DNA of 14,135 nucleotides from M30B53 sp964600785 (lineage in GTDB: Bacteria; Planctomycetota; Planctomycetia; Pirellulales; UBA1268): NCBI GenBank assembly GCA_964600785.1, contig CAZRKH010000132.1:1-14135 (forward strand), read 5' to 3'. Below are positions 1-6,259 of this stretch, one piece after another. Within the stretch, counting starts at the first letter, position 1. Every line of letters begins with the position of its first letter. Position numbers and translations under genes: made by a program. The notes beneath the pieces are model-generated. The model ran no database searches and was not told the DNA's origin. It worked only from the letters and a program-made list of their open reading frames with translations.

Positions 1-100
1 GTTGCGCTGCAACCGGCTCCCGGTGCGAGCAGCACCGGGCTACGCGAGCCGCACCGGGCTACGCGAGCCGCACCGGGCTACGCGAGCCGCACCGGGCTAC
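1..100 (-). repeat. Tandem GTAG-headed REP-like repeat after the membrane subunit gene
   Basis: Read on the minus strand, GTAG occurs at 100-97, 81-78, 62-59 and 43-40, giving a strict 19-base period. Each GTAG is followed by CCCGGTGC. The first three units are half elements (GTAG, CCCGGTGC, GGCTCGC). The last is complete, with arms CCCGGTGC/GCACCGGG at 19-26 and 32-39 around a 5-base loop. A further hairpin (GTTGC at 1-5, GCAAC at 9-13) begins at the window edge and looks like a second element cut by the boundary. The first GTAG supplies the TAG stop of the gene ending at 97. The same core recurs at 4112, 5988-6176 and 12245-12275. Confidence 0.85.
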
Positions 101-1212
101 GAGCTATTGGCTCCAGGCTCCTGGGCTGTTCTGACAGTGCGGATGCACCACACGATCGCCGCGGCGTTGAGGCCCGCGAAGAGGAGAAACACCGGCAGGC
201 CGCCGATGCCCGCCGCCTCCGCATGGGCCTCGGCAAGGACGTCAAGATCGACCGTGGCCAGCCGGATCGCCTCGCGAAGCACGATCAGCCCCGCAAGCCC
301 GATCAACCAGCCGGCCGTCGCGAGGACTGCCAGAGCCGTCGGCATCCGGTCGCGAACCGCAGCTGCAAGCCAGCAGCACGCCTGCACGGCCAGGCCCGCC
401 GCGGCCGCCAGCCCCCAGGGAAGCCCCAGCGGACCGACGACCGCCGAGCGAGGGGCGGGCCCGAGGGTCGGCCAGTACCACGCGGCGGCAATCACAAACC
501 CGGCCAGGCCCGCCAGGGCCGTGAGGGCCAGCCGCCGCAGCGGCGAGAGCCCGGCCACGATATCCTCAGCCGCAGGCGGGCGATCCAGCGGCACGCCCAG
601 CAGCCGGCCTTGCCAGTAGAGTTCGATCGCCAGCGTGGGGAAGGCCGCCAGAAACCAGCCAGCCAGCCGCGGGAGCAGGCCCGGGGTCGAATAGCGGAGT
701 TCGCCGGAGCCGTAGAGCGGCCCCCAGGCAGCTTCGTCGAGCGAGAGGAGATGGTTTTCAGTCCAGCTCCAGGCGATGAAAGCGAATCCCAGAAATGACG
801 CGGCGGCCACGGCGATCCGCCAGCCCCACGCCCGACGTGCGATCCAGGCCGACTTCTGCAGGTAGAGCAGGTAGAAGGCCACGATCAAGACCGGCAGGAT
901 CGCCATCCATCGATGAGAAAGCAGCAGATTGGCGGTGTAAAATTCCCGCTGGTAGAGAATCTGCATGAACAGCAGCGGGGCCCCTCCCGCCGTGATCGCC
1001 AGACCGGTGGCGAAGGGGAGCCGGTCGACGAGCACCCGCTGCCAGCCGAACCGCTCGCAGCGGCTGCGGCCGGCCAGCCGGCCCACGGCAAGGTAGGCCG
1101 AGCCGGCGAGCACGTAGTGCATGAACACCATGTGCACCAGCAGGGTGGCCACCAGGAGCACGAGATAGAAAGCCGTCGACGGTGGAAAGCCGAACGGGAA
1201 GGCCGCCGTCAT
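97..1212 (-). CDS. Polytopic membrane subunit of a CydA-like/cytochrome c redox complex
   Basis: This is a 371-residue, very hydrophobic protein with about eight or nine predicted membrane helices (roughly 15-40, 66-86, 101-118, 132-150, 182-200, 229-250, 266-285, 294-315 and 336-357). Residues 76-92 (GGAPLLFMQILYQREFY) form a conserved-looking motif, and membrane-proximal histidines lie at 27, 32, 100 and 154; some could ligate heme, which is inference. Its ATG overlaps the stop of the upstream gene (ATGA, 1209-1212), so the two are translationally coupled and probably encode partners. It is in the position of a second subunit of a bd-type oxidase-like complex, but I see no direct resemblance to classical CydB. 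The stop codon is the TAG of a REP-like GTAG at 97-100. The partner role is fairly safe; the reaction is not known from sequence alone. Confidence 0.75.
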   Translation of the reverse strand: MTAAFPFGFPPSTAFYLVLLVATLLVHMVFMHYVLAGSAYLAVGRLAGRSRCERFGWQRVLVDRLPFATGLAITAGGAPLLFMQILYQREFYTANLLLSHRWMAILPVLIVAFYLLYLQKSAWIARRAWGWRIAVAAASFLGFAFIAWSWTENHLLSLDEAAWGPLYGSGELRYSTPGLLPRLAGWFLAAFPTLAIELYWQGRLLGVPLDRPPAAEDIVAGLSPLRRLALTALAGLAGFVIAAAWYWPTLGPAPRSAVVGPLGLPWGLAAAAGLAVQACCWLAAAVRDRMPTALAVLATAGWLIGLAGLIVLREAIRLATVDLDVLAEAHAEAAGIGGLPVFLLFAGLNAAAIVWCIRTVRTAQEPGANSS

Positions 1213-2636
1213 CGCGGGGGCTCCCCACCTGGCAGCGCTGCGAGCGAAGCCCGGCCCGGCTTGGTGCCCGCCGCGTCGATCCAGCGGCGGATTTCGGCGA
1301 GCACCAGGGGATCATGGGATTCCTCCCAGGCGGCCGGCCGGCCCGCATCGATCCAGCCAATCAGCTGTACGAGGGCCTCGAGCTCCTCGGGCGTGCCGGC
1401 AAAGGGGGGCATGAAGGGCTTGGTCCTCTGCAACTGGGCGATGTTGAGCCGCTTCTGTTCGAGCGACCAGGTGCCGGTCAGCTCGATGACCGAGTTGACA
1501 CCGCCGAGGGTGTGGCAGACCGAGCACTGGGCCCGGAACACTTTGCCGCCCAGGACGAGCTGCTCGCTGGGATAGGCGGCCTCGTCCCGGAGTGGATAGG
1601 GATCGTCGGCGGTCACGCCACGCTCACGGAGTTCGGCGATCCCGTCGCGGGCCACCGAGTTGGAGTAGAGGTATTCGCGGATCGTGAAGGGCTTGCGAAC
1701 CCCCTCGCGGACAAACTCCCCTCCCGCGGTGGCCACGAAGGCCAGTGAGAGCAAGAGCCCCGCGGTCGCCCCGTTGACGTAGAGCCGCTGCCTGAGGATG
1801 CCGAACACCGCGTACAGGCCGATCAGCATTGAGGAGCCGACGGCCATCGTGAGAAACATCGTCATCGGCACACTGCCGCCGGTGGCCCACCCCCGGCTGT
1901 CGGCGGGCATCGAGCCGAAGTACCAGGCCCCCACCAGCGGCATGCCGAGCATCAAGACCAGCGGCCGACCGCAGATCGCCACCAGGCTCTCTCGCTCGCT
2001 CCGCGTGAAGCCCGGCACGACGTTGATCAGCACGCAGGCGGCAAGCGAGGCAATCGCGGCGGCACAGATCGTGCGGAACAGGAGCGAGGGCAGGAAGCCG
2101 GGATTGAAGAAGCCCTCCCAGACCTCCCGCGACTCGATCCAGCTGCCCGGGGTCAGCTGCCAGGAGAGGATGCCGTTGATCCAGAAGAGGCTCATCCAAG
2201 AGCCAAAGGCGTAGAGGACCAACAGCCGCAGCCGGGCCGGATCGGCCAGCCGCGGCCCGTAGCGGTAAAAGAGGTAGCCAGCCACGACCTCCAGGCAGAA
2301 GAAGGTCCACTCGGTGCCCCACACCCAATGGAACTCCCGCACCATGACCCCGATCGTGCGGGGGCTGACCTGAATGCTCGTGAACCACATCGCCACCCCG
2401 GTCACAGCCCCGAGTACGAAGCTCACCAGCACCAGCACCTTGAAGTAGTCGTCAATAAAACGGCGGGCGAGCGTGCAGGCTCCCCGCATGTGCAGCCACT
2501 GGAGATAGCACAGCAGCACCCCGCCGCCGATCGCGAACTGGGCGAGAAAGACGTGAAAAATCCCGAGCCCGCCGATTACCAGCCCCTTCATCAGAGGGCC
2601 GAGGTCGACGACCGGGTAGTGTTCCAGAGGTGTCAT
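1209..2636 (-). CDS. CydA-like membrane protein fused to a C-terminal c-type cytochrome
   Basis: This 475-residue protein has an N-terminal membrane region resembling subunit I of cytochrome bd oxidases and a C-terminal class I cytochrome c domain. Visible features are H28 in the first helix, in the place of the family's N-terminal heme histidine (E. coli H19); a pair E101/E109 with the same 8-residue spacing as E. coli E99/E107; and the heme c motif C371-S-V-C374-H375 with probable axial Met 409 in KPFMPPFAG. No histidine occurs between 104 and 374, so no counterpart of E. coli H186 is visible. The likely role is electron transfer to oxygen or another small acceptor in the cytoplasmic membrane, with the c heme outside; the donor is uncertain. 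The ATG at 2636 is chosen because the 17 extra upstream codons encode an unlikely Pro-rich leader over G-tract DNA. No clear Shine-Dalgarno is seen. Confidence 0.8.
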   Translation of the reverse strand: MTPLEHYPVVDLGPLMKGLVIGGLGIFHVFLAQFAIGGGVLLCYLQWLHMRGACTLARRFIDDYFKVLVLVSFVLGAVTGVAMWFTSIQVSPRTIGVMVREFHWVWGTEWTFFCLEVVAGYLFYRYGPRLADPARLRLLVLYAFGSWMSLFWINGILSWQLTPGSWIESREVWEGFFNPGFLPSLLFRTICAAAIASLAACVLINVVPGFTRSERESLVAICGRPLVLMLGMPLVGAWYFGSMPADSRGWATGGSVPMTMFLTMAVGSSMLIGLYAVFGILRQRLYVNGATAGLLLSLAFVATAGGEFVREGVRKPFTIREYLYSNSVARDGIAELRERGVTADDPYPLRDEAAYPSEQLVLGGKVFRAQCSVCHTLGGVNSVIELTGTWSLEQKRLNIAQLQRTKPFMPPFAGTPEELEALVQLIGWIDAGRPAAWEESHDPLVLAEIRRWIDAAGTKPGRASLAALPGGEPPR

Positions 2637-2643
2637 AAAACTT

Positions 2644-2667
2644 GGGGTGGGGGGGAGCGGGGGGGGG
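2644..2667 (+). other. G-tract cluster in divergent promoter gap (possible G-quadruplex)
   Basis: Three long G runs on the plus strand (4 G at 2644-2647, 7 G at 2649-2655, 9 G at 2659-2667) are separated by T and AGC. They lie 8 bases upstream of the cytochrome gene start, whose mRNA would carry C runs there. The longer runs can each supply two GGG blocks, so a four-stranded fold is possible on the DNA. Function is unknown, and a homopolymer length polymorphism is equally possible. Confidence 0.5.
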
Positions 2668-2709
2668 CAGCGTATCGGCCGTAGCAATCCCTGGATATCT
2701 TAGTCATCT

Positions 2710-2745
2710 CGTCGTTCCGAACACTCCCCCGGGAGTGCGGCGACG
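2710..2745. promoter_or_regulatory. Nested inverted repeat between divergent genes
   Basis: The inner arms CACTCCC (2722-2728) and GGGAGTG (2731-2737) are perfectly complementary around two bases. Outer arms CGTCG (2710-2714) and CGACG (2741-2745) extend the structure across an asymmetric internal loop. It lies 29 bases before the propeller gene start and about 75 bases before the cytochrome gene start. It could be an operator shared by the two divergent genes or a hairpin in the 5' leader of the plus-strand gene. No convincing -35/-10 pair was found in this gap. Confidence 0.4.
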
Positions 2746-2774
2746 CTCACCTGAACCTTACGAGTCTGAATCTC

Positions 2775-3968
2775 GTGACCTCCAAACCCGCCACACTCCT
2801 GTTTGCCGCGGTGGTCGCCTGGTGCTTCGCGGCGGCCTTTCCCCTGTCTGCGGAGGGGCAGTTGGTCTGGCTGGGCACGTATACCCGCGGCAAAAGCGAC
2901 AGCGAGGGGATCTATCTGTCCCGCCTCGATCCTGCATCGGGCGAACTCTCCCCGCCGCGGCTGGCAGCGAGGGCTGAGAATCCCGGCTTCCTCGCCAGGC
3001 ATCCCTCCAGGCCGCTGCTCTATGCGGTGTCGGAAGTTTCCGATGCCGGCGGCGGACGGCAGGGGGTGGTGGCTGCCTTCGCGATCCGTCCGGACGGCTC
3101 GCTCGAGGCACTCGGCAGCCAGCCCTCGGGCGGCGGTGGGCCGTGCCATCTCGACGTTGATCCGGGGGGACGGTGCGTGGTGGCCGCCAACTACGGCGGC
3201 GGCAGCAGCGTCGCCCTGGGCATCGCGGAAAACGGCTCGCTGCGTCCGGCGGTGGATGGCGGGGCCGGTGGTCGCGGGCTGCTTGTGCATCCACCGCGAC
3301 ATGAATCTCCGGCGGGAATCGTGCCACGGCGGCAGGAGGCCCCCCATGCCCACTGCGCCACGATCGCGGCCGACGGCCGATTCGTGCTCGTGGCCGACCT
3401 CGGGCTCGACCGGGTCTTCGCCCACCGCCTCGATGCCGCCGCCGCGACGCTCGAGATTGCAGCCTCGAAAGAGCTTGCTGCCGGCAGCGGACCGCGGCAC
3501 GTGGCCTTTTCCCGCGACGGTCGCCGGCTGTATGTCGTCAACGAACTCAACCTGACTGTCACCGGCTGCAATTACGACCCGGCAAGCGGACGGCTGGAGG
3601 CCTTTCAGACGATCTCGACGCTGCCCGACGGGCTCGCCGACGCCCTCGGCCTCTCCACCGCCGAAATTGCGGTCCATCCGTCGGGCCGATTTCTCTACGC
3701 GTCCAACCGCGGCCACGATTCACTCGCATGCTTTGCAATCGATGCCGAGAGCGGCAGGCTTGATCGGCTCGAGGTGGCTGCCCTCGGCGTGAAGACCCCC
3801 CGTTCTTTCGCGATTGCTCCGGGGGGTCGTTGGCTCCTCGCTGCCGGGCAGAATTCCGACAACGTGGCAATCTTTCGCATCGACGCGGGCGGCCGCATCA
3901 AAGCAACCGGCCGGAGCATCAAGGTGCCCCGGCCGGTATGTGTCTGCTTCGATCTTCCGGCCCCGTAG
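2775..3968 (+). CDS. Exported 6-phosphogluconolactonase-family beta-propeller protein
   Basis: This 397-residue protein belongs to the lactonase (YbhE/Pgl-type, 7-bladed beta-propeller) family, whose best-known members hydrolyse 6-phosphogluconolactone. Family hallmarks seen are LGTYT at 33-37, NPGFLARHPSRPLLYAVSE near 69-87, GGPCHLDVDP at 121-130, the PHAH motif at 190-193 with ADLGLDRV after it, SGPRHVAF at 238-245, NEL at 256-258 and SNRGHDSLACF at 310-320. Residues 8-26 form a hydrophobic signal-like segment ending in LSA, so the mature protein is probably outside the cytoplasm. That makes a pentose-phosphate role doubtful; another lactone or sugar substrate is possible. GTG at 2775 is the start that includes the signal segment; no clear Shine-Dalgarno precedes it. 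The family call is firm and the substrate is open. The gene's TAG stop is part of a REP-like GTAG. Confidence 0.85.
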   Translation: MTSKPATLLFAAVVAWCFAAAFPLSAEGQLVWLGTYTRGKSDSEGIYLSRLDPASGELSPPRLAARAENPGFLARHPSRPLLYAVSEVSDAGGGRQGVVAAFAIRPDGSLEALGSQPSGGGGPCHLDVDPGGRCVVAANYGGGSSVALGIAENGSLRPAVDGGAGGRGLLVHPPRHESPAGIVPRRQEAPHAHCATIAADGRFVLVADLGLDRVFAHRLDAAAATLEIAASKELAAGSGPRHVAFSRDGRRLYVVNELNLTVTGCNYDPASGRLEAFQTISTLPDGLADALGLSTAEIAVHPSGRFLYASNRGHDSLACFAIDAESGRLDRLEVAALGVKTPRSFAIAPGGRWLLAAGQNSDNVAIFRIDAGGRIKATGRSIKVPRPVCVCFDLPAP

Positions 3969-3990
3969 CAGACTGTGGAACAAGTCTGCT
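3965..3990 (+). repeat. REP-like element, CAGAC type, fused to the lactonase-family stop codon
   Basis: GTAG at 3965-3968 (TAG is the stop codon) leads into a hairpin with perfect 8-base arms AGCAGACT (3967-3974) and AGTCTGCT (3983-3990) around GTGGAACA. A nearly identical element follows pheT at 12188-12212. It may also act as a transcription or mRNA-end signal. Confidence 0.75.
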
Positions 3991-4010
3991 GTCGCAGGAC
4001 GCGGCGACCG

Positions 4011-4047
4011 GCGATCCCCCAAAAACCTCGGCTTTTTGGGGAGTCGC
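4011..4047. terminator. Strong hairpin between convergent genes, possible bidirectional terminator
   Basis: Arms 4011-4025 and 4033-4047 pair with 13 of 15 matches, including an uninterrupted CCCCAAAAA/TTTTTGGGG core around a 7-base loop. It sits between the convergent lactonase-family and sigma genes, where both transcripts should end. It lacks the usual U run after the stem, so intrinsic termination is not certain. A second small hairpin, GCCCGCG/CGCGGGC at 4065-4080, follows. Confidence 0.4.
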
Positions 4048-4111
4048 TCAAGTGGACTGTGTTCGCCCGCGTCCGCGGGCAGGGGGCCACGGGGGGCTTT
4101 GCCACGGGCAG

Positions 4112-4125
4112 GTAGCCCGGTGCGG
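4112..4125 (+). repeat. Degenerate REP-like half element
   Basis: GTAG followed by CCCGGTGCGG matches the half units at the left edge of the window. The expected downstream arm is missing. The upstream bases CACGGGC can pair with GCCCGGTG instead. It lies in the convergent gap, 38 bases from the sigma gene stop and in the opposite orientation to that gene, and it does not supply a stop codon. Confidence 0.5.
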
Positions 4126-4163
4126 CCCAAACGAGCACTCCCTCGGCCCGCCCGCAGCCCTTC

Positions 4164-5669
4164 TCAGGCCTCGTCGAGTTCGGGCAGCATCTCCTCGGCC
4201 TCCGCCGCCTCGCGGAGCTTTTCGAGGGCCTTGGCCTCGATCTGCCGCACCCGTTCCTTGGTCACGCCGAGTGCCGAGCCGACCTCCTTGAGGGTCTGCG
4301 GCTCGTGCTCGTGGTCGAGCCCGTAGCGACGGATGATGATCTTCTGCTCCCGGTTGTCGAGCCGATCGAGGAACTTGCCGATCTGTTGCATACGGTCCGA
4401 CTCGGCAAGCTTCTGGCGATGCTCGTCGGCGCGGGTGTCGGTGGCTGCCTGAAGCAGTTCCATATCGGCCGCCCGAAACCGCTCCCGCCGCTTGTGCTCG
4501 TCGGGGATCTTGCGGGCGAAGTTCTTCATGATCGCCCAGGAGGCGTAGGTGCTGAACTTGTTGCCGCGAGCATAGTCAAACTTTTCCACCGCCCGGATCA
4601 GCGACATGTTGCCGTCGCTGACGAGGTCGAAAAAGCTGTCTGACTGCGAGACCTTCCGCTTGGCGATCGAAACCACCAGCCGCAGGTTGCTCCGCACAAG
4701 CCTGTTCTTCAGCTCCACGATCTGGGCGTAGATCTTCTCGATCTGATCCATCAGCCGGGTACTCGGCCGGTTGGGGTCGAGCTGATCTCGGAGCTTCGAG
4801 GCCTTGAACTTCAGGTAGTTGAATTTGCGAAACAGCCATCCCTCCTGCTCCCGGGTCAGCAGCGGTACCTCGTAGAGGCTTGCCAGGTAGGCGGGCAGAC
4901 CCGAGGGCCGGCGGGCCTTCTTGGTGTCGCCATTGTCGGGATAGGGCTCATTCACGACCTTCTCGGCGATCTTTCGCGAGAAGAGCGGGTTGGGAATGAA
5001 GTCGAGCGGCAGTTCCATCACATGCTCGGCCCGCTGGGCCACGATCACGCGGTAGATGCTCGCCTTGCTGCGGCGATACCGCTTGGCGATCGACTCAGCC
5101 GACTCGCCACCGAGGTAGAGCTGATAGATACGGCTGCAGCTTTCGGGCCGCAGCCTGCCGTCGGCATGGGCAAAGACCGGCGACTCGGGATGGGCCTGGT
5201 CGTGCTCCTTGATCGTGTAGCGGATCGTCTCCACGCTGCGATCGAGCTTGCGGGCGATGCGGCGATGCACCTCGGCGGGAACCGAGCCGACTGCCGCAAG
5301 CCGCCGAGCCCAATTGATGATCCGCTCCTTCTCCCCGGCGGAGAGCTGGCTGAACTTGCTGCCCCGCTCGATGCGGGAGGGGTTGGTGCTGGCAAACCGC
5401 TCCACCTCGCTCTCGAGGAAGCCGACCCGCTTACGGCCCCCGACATCGAACCGTCGGGCCACGAGGCCGTGGTCACGCCAGCGGGAGATGGTCTTGGTCG
5501 AGACGTTGAATCGATCGGCGAGTTCCTCGATCGAGAGCACCCGCTCGTCGGAACCGACAACGCCCAGCGGGCCGCTGCCCGAGGGTGTGCCGCCGATGGT
5601 GGTAACCGTGGTCGACTCGTCGCCGGCCTCGAAGATCTTGATCGACGGATTGGTGGTGTTTGATCGCAT
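4164..5669 (-). CDS. Sigma-70 family RNA polymerase factor with N-terminal helix-turn-helix domains
   Basis: This 501-residue factor directs RNA polymerase to promoters. Domains in order are: a MerR/excisionase-like HTH at 46-93 (SIEELADRFNVSTKTISRWRD, then a GGRKRVGF wing); two further HTH-like segments near 107-155 and 176-212; region 1.2-like sequence at 258-284; sigma region 2 at 323-395, with DLVSDGNMSLIRAVEKFDY and KFSTYASWAI; and region 4 at about 430-488, with GVTKERVRQIEAKALEKL as the -35-binding HTH. A normal region 3 is not evident: only about 35 residues separate regions 2 and 4. ATG 5669 is chosen because GGAGGAG lies 4 bases upstream on the minus strand, the strongest Shine-Dalgarno in the window; an upstream ATG at 5783 lacks this. 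It is transcribed alone. The sigma call is firm; whether it is primary or alternative is not. Confidence 0.9.
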   Translation of the reverse strand: MRSNTTNPSIKIFEAGDESTTVTTIGGTPSGSGPLGVVGSDERVLSIEELADRFNVSTKTISRWRDHGLVARRFDVGGRKRVGFLESEVERFASTNPSRIERGSKFSQLSAGEKERIINWARRLAAVGSVPAEVHRRIARKLDRSVETIRYTIKEHDQAHPESPVFAHADGRLRPESCSRIYQLYLGGESAESIAKRYRRSKASIYRVIVAQRAEHVMELPLDFIPNPLFSRKIAEKVVNEPYPDNGDTKKARRPSGLPAYLASLYEVPLLTREQEGWLFRKFNYLKFKASKLRDQLDPNRPSTRLMDQIEKIYAQIVELKNRLVRSNLRLVVSIAKRKVSQSDSFFDLVSDGNMSLIRAVEKFDYARGNKFSTYASWAIMKNFARKIPDEHKRRERFRAADMELLQAATDTRADEHRQKLAESDRMQQIGKFLDRLDNREQKIIIRRYGLDHEHEPQTLKEVGSALGVTKERVRQIEAKALEKLREAAEAEEMLPELDEA

Positions 5670-5845
5670 GGCTCTCCTCCGCTCTCGTGATAACCGGGGT
5701 CGTCCTGACCCCCCTTTCGCTGACCCGCGAACGTGAGATTTATACGCATCAGCCCGCCGATGGTTCTGCGGGCAGTTTGGCAATCTTGAATTTTTTCTTC
5801 CGGGCCCTCACGGCCCCACCACCTGCCCCGGATGCTGGCAGTTCG

Positions 5846-5876
5846 ACGCAAGCCGTGGCGGGGCAATGGCTTGCGT
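5846..5876. promoter_or_regulatory. Perfect 9-bp hairpin in the sigma gene upstream region
   Basis: ACGCAAGCC (5846-5854) and GGCTTGCGT (5868-5876) are exact complements around a 13-base loop. If the sigma transcript starts near 5942, this would be a leader hairpin about 180 bases before the start codon. The rest of 5670-5987 shows no coding signal. The minus-strand TATAAA at 5744-5739 is another weak -10 candidate with no matching -35. Confidence 0.4.
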
Positions 5877-5948
5877 TGGTCGGCCGGGCGTGTTTCGAGC
5901 CCCAAGACAGGCGATCGAGAACCGCTACGGCCCAAACAGGTTGTGTCA

Positions 5949-5978
5949 AGTAGACACTTAGTATTTTACGACTGTCAA
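5949..5978 (-). promoter_or_regulatory. Tentative sigma-70-type promoter for the sigma factor gene
   Basis: On the minus strand TTGACA (5978-5973), a perfect -35 consensus, is followed after 18 bases by TCTACT (5954-5949), a 4-of-6 match to the -10 box. The predicted leader to the ATG at 5669 is about 270 bases. CTTGACA recurs 29 bases downstream (5950-5944), and GTGTC/GACAC (5943-5957) is an inverted repeat that could be an operator over the -10 region. Confidence 0.35.
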
Positions 5979-5987
5979 GGGGTATTT

Positions 5988-6176
5988 GTAGGCCGGTGCG
6001 GCTCGGTAGGCCGGGGCGGCCCGCACCGGCTCTGCTATGTAGGCCGGTGCGGCCCGCACCGGCATCTGCTATGTAGGCCGGTGCGGCTCGCACCGGCTCT
6101 GCTATGTAGGCCGGTGCGGCTCGCACCGGCTCTGCCGGTTCCGGCGGAACCGGCCTACACGGCGGAACCGGCCTAC
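5988..6176. repeat. REP-like array: five forward and two inverted GTAG-headed palindromes
   Basis: Plus-strand units start with GTAG at 5988, 6006, 6039, 6073 and 6106, at a 33-34 base period after a shortened first unit of 18 bases. A full unit is GTAG, stem GCCGGTGCG, loop GCT or GCC, stem CGCACCGGC, then TCTGCTAT. At 6134-6154 is a different palindrome, GCCGGTTCCG/CGGAACCGGC with a single loop base. Minus-strand GTAG heads lie at 6158-6155 and 6176-6173, both followed by GCCGGTTCCG. The layout resembles enterobacterial clusters of REP elements in mixed orientation. The stem sequence varies between families while base pairing is kept. No transposase gene is in the window. Confidence 0.85.
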
Positions 6177-6259
6177 GGGGCCGGCAGCAATTTCGACAAG
6201 CACTGCTCGCTCCGCGACCCTCGCGACTTCAACCTCCAGAATTTCAAGGGAGTTGGTGC

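Noticed and set aside
2637..2687. Longer N terminus for the CydA-like protein starting at 2687
   Set aside because: It would add 17 mostly Pro residues encoded by the G-tract DNA; the family start matches the ATG at 2636.
2700..3716. Long antisense open frame opposite the propeller gene
   Set aside because: It is a GC-driven shadow; the plus strand encodes a full conserved family protein.
5022..5663. Long plus-strand open frames opposite the sigma gene
   Set aside because: They are codon-bias shadows of the sigma reading frame; composition is Arg/Pro/Ala-rich and no motif is present.
5688..5744. TATAAA at 5744-5739 on the minus strand as the sigma gene -10
   Set aside because: No -35-like hexamer lies 15-19 bases upstream; kept only as a weak alternative.
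5988..6140. CRISPR-like array with 33-34 base period
   Set aside because: The units are contiguous with no unique spacers and each is a GTAG-headed palindrome; no cas gene is nearby.
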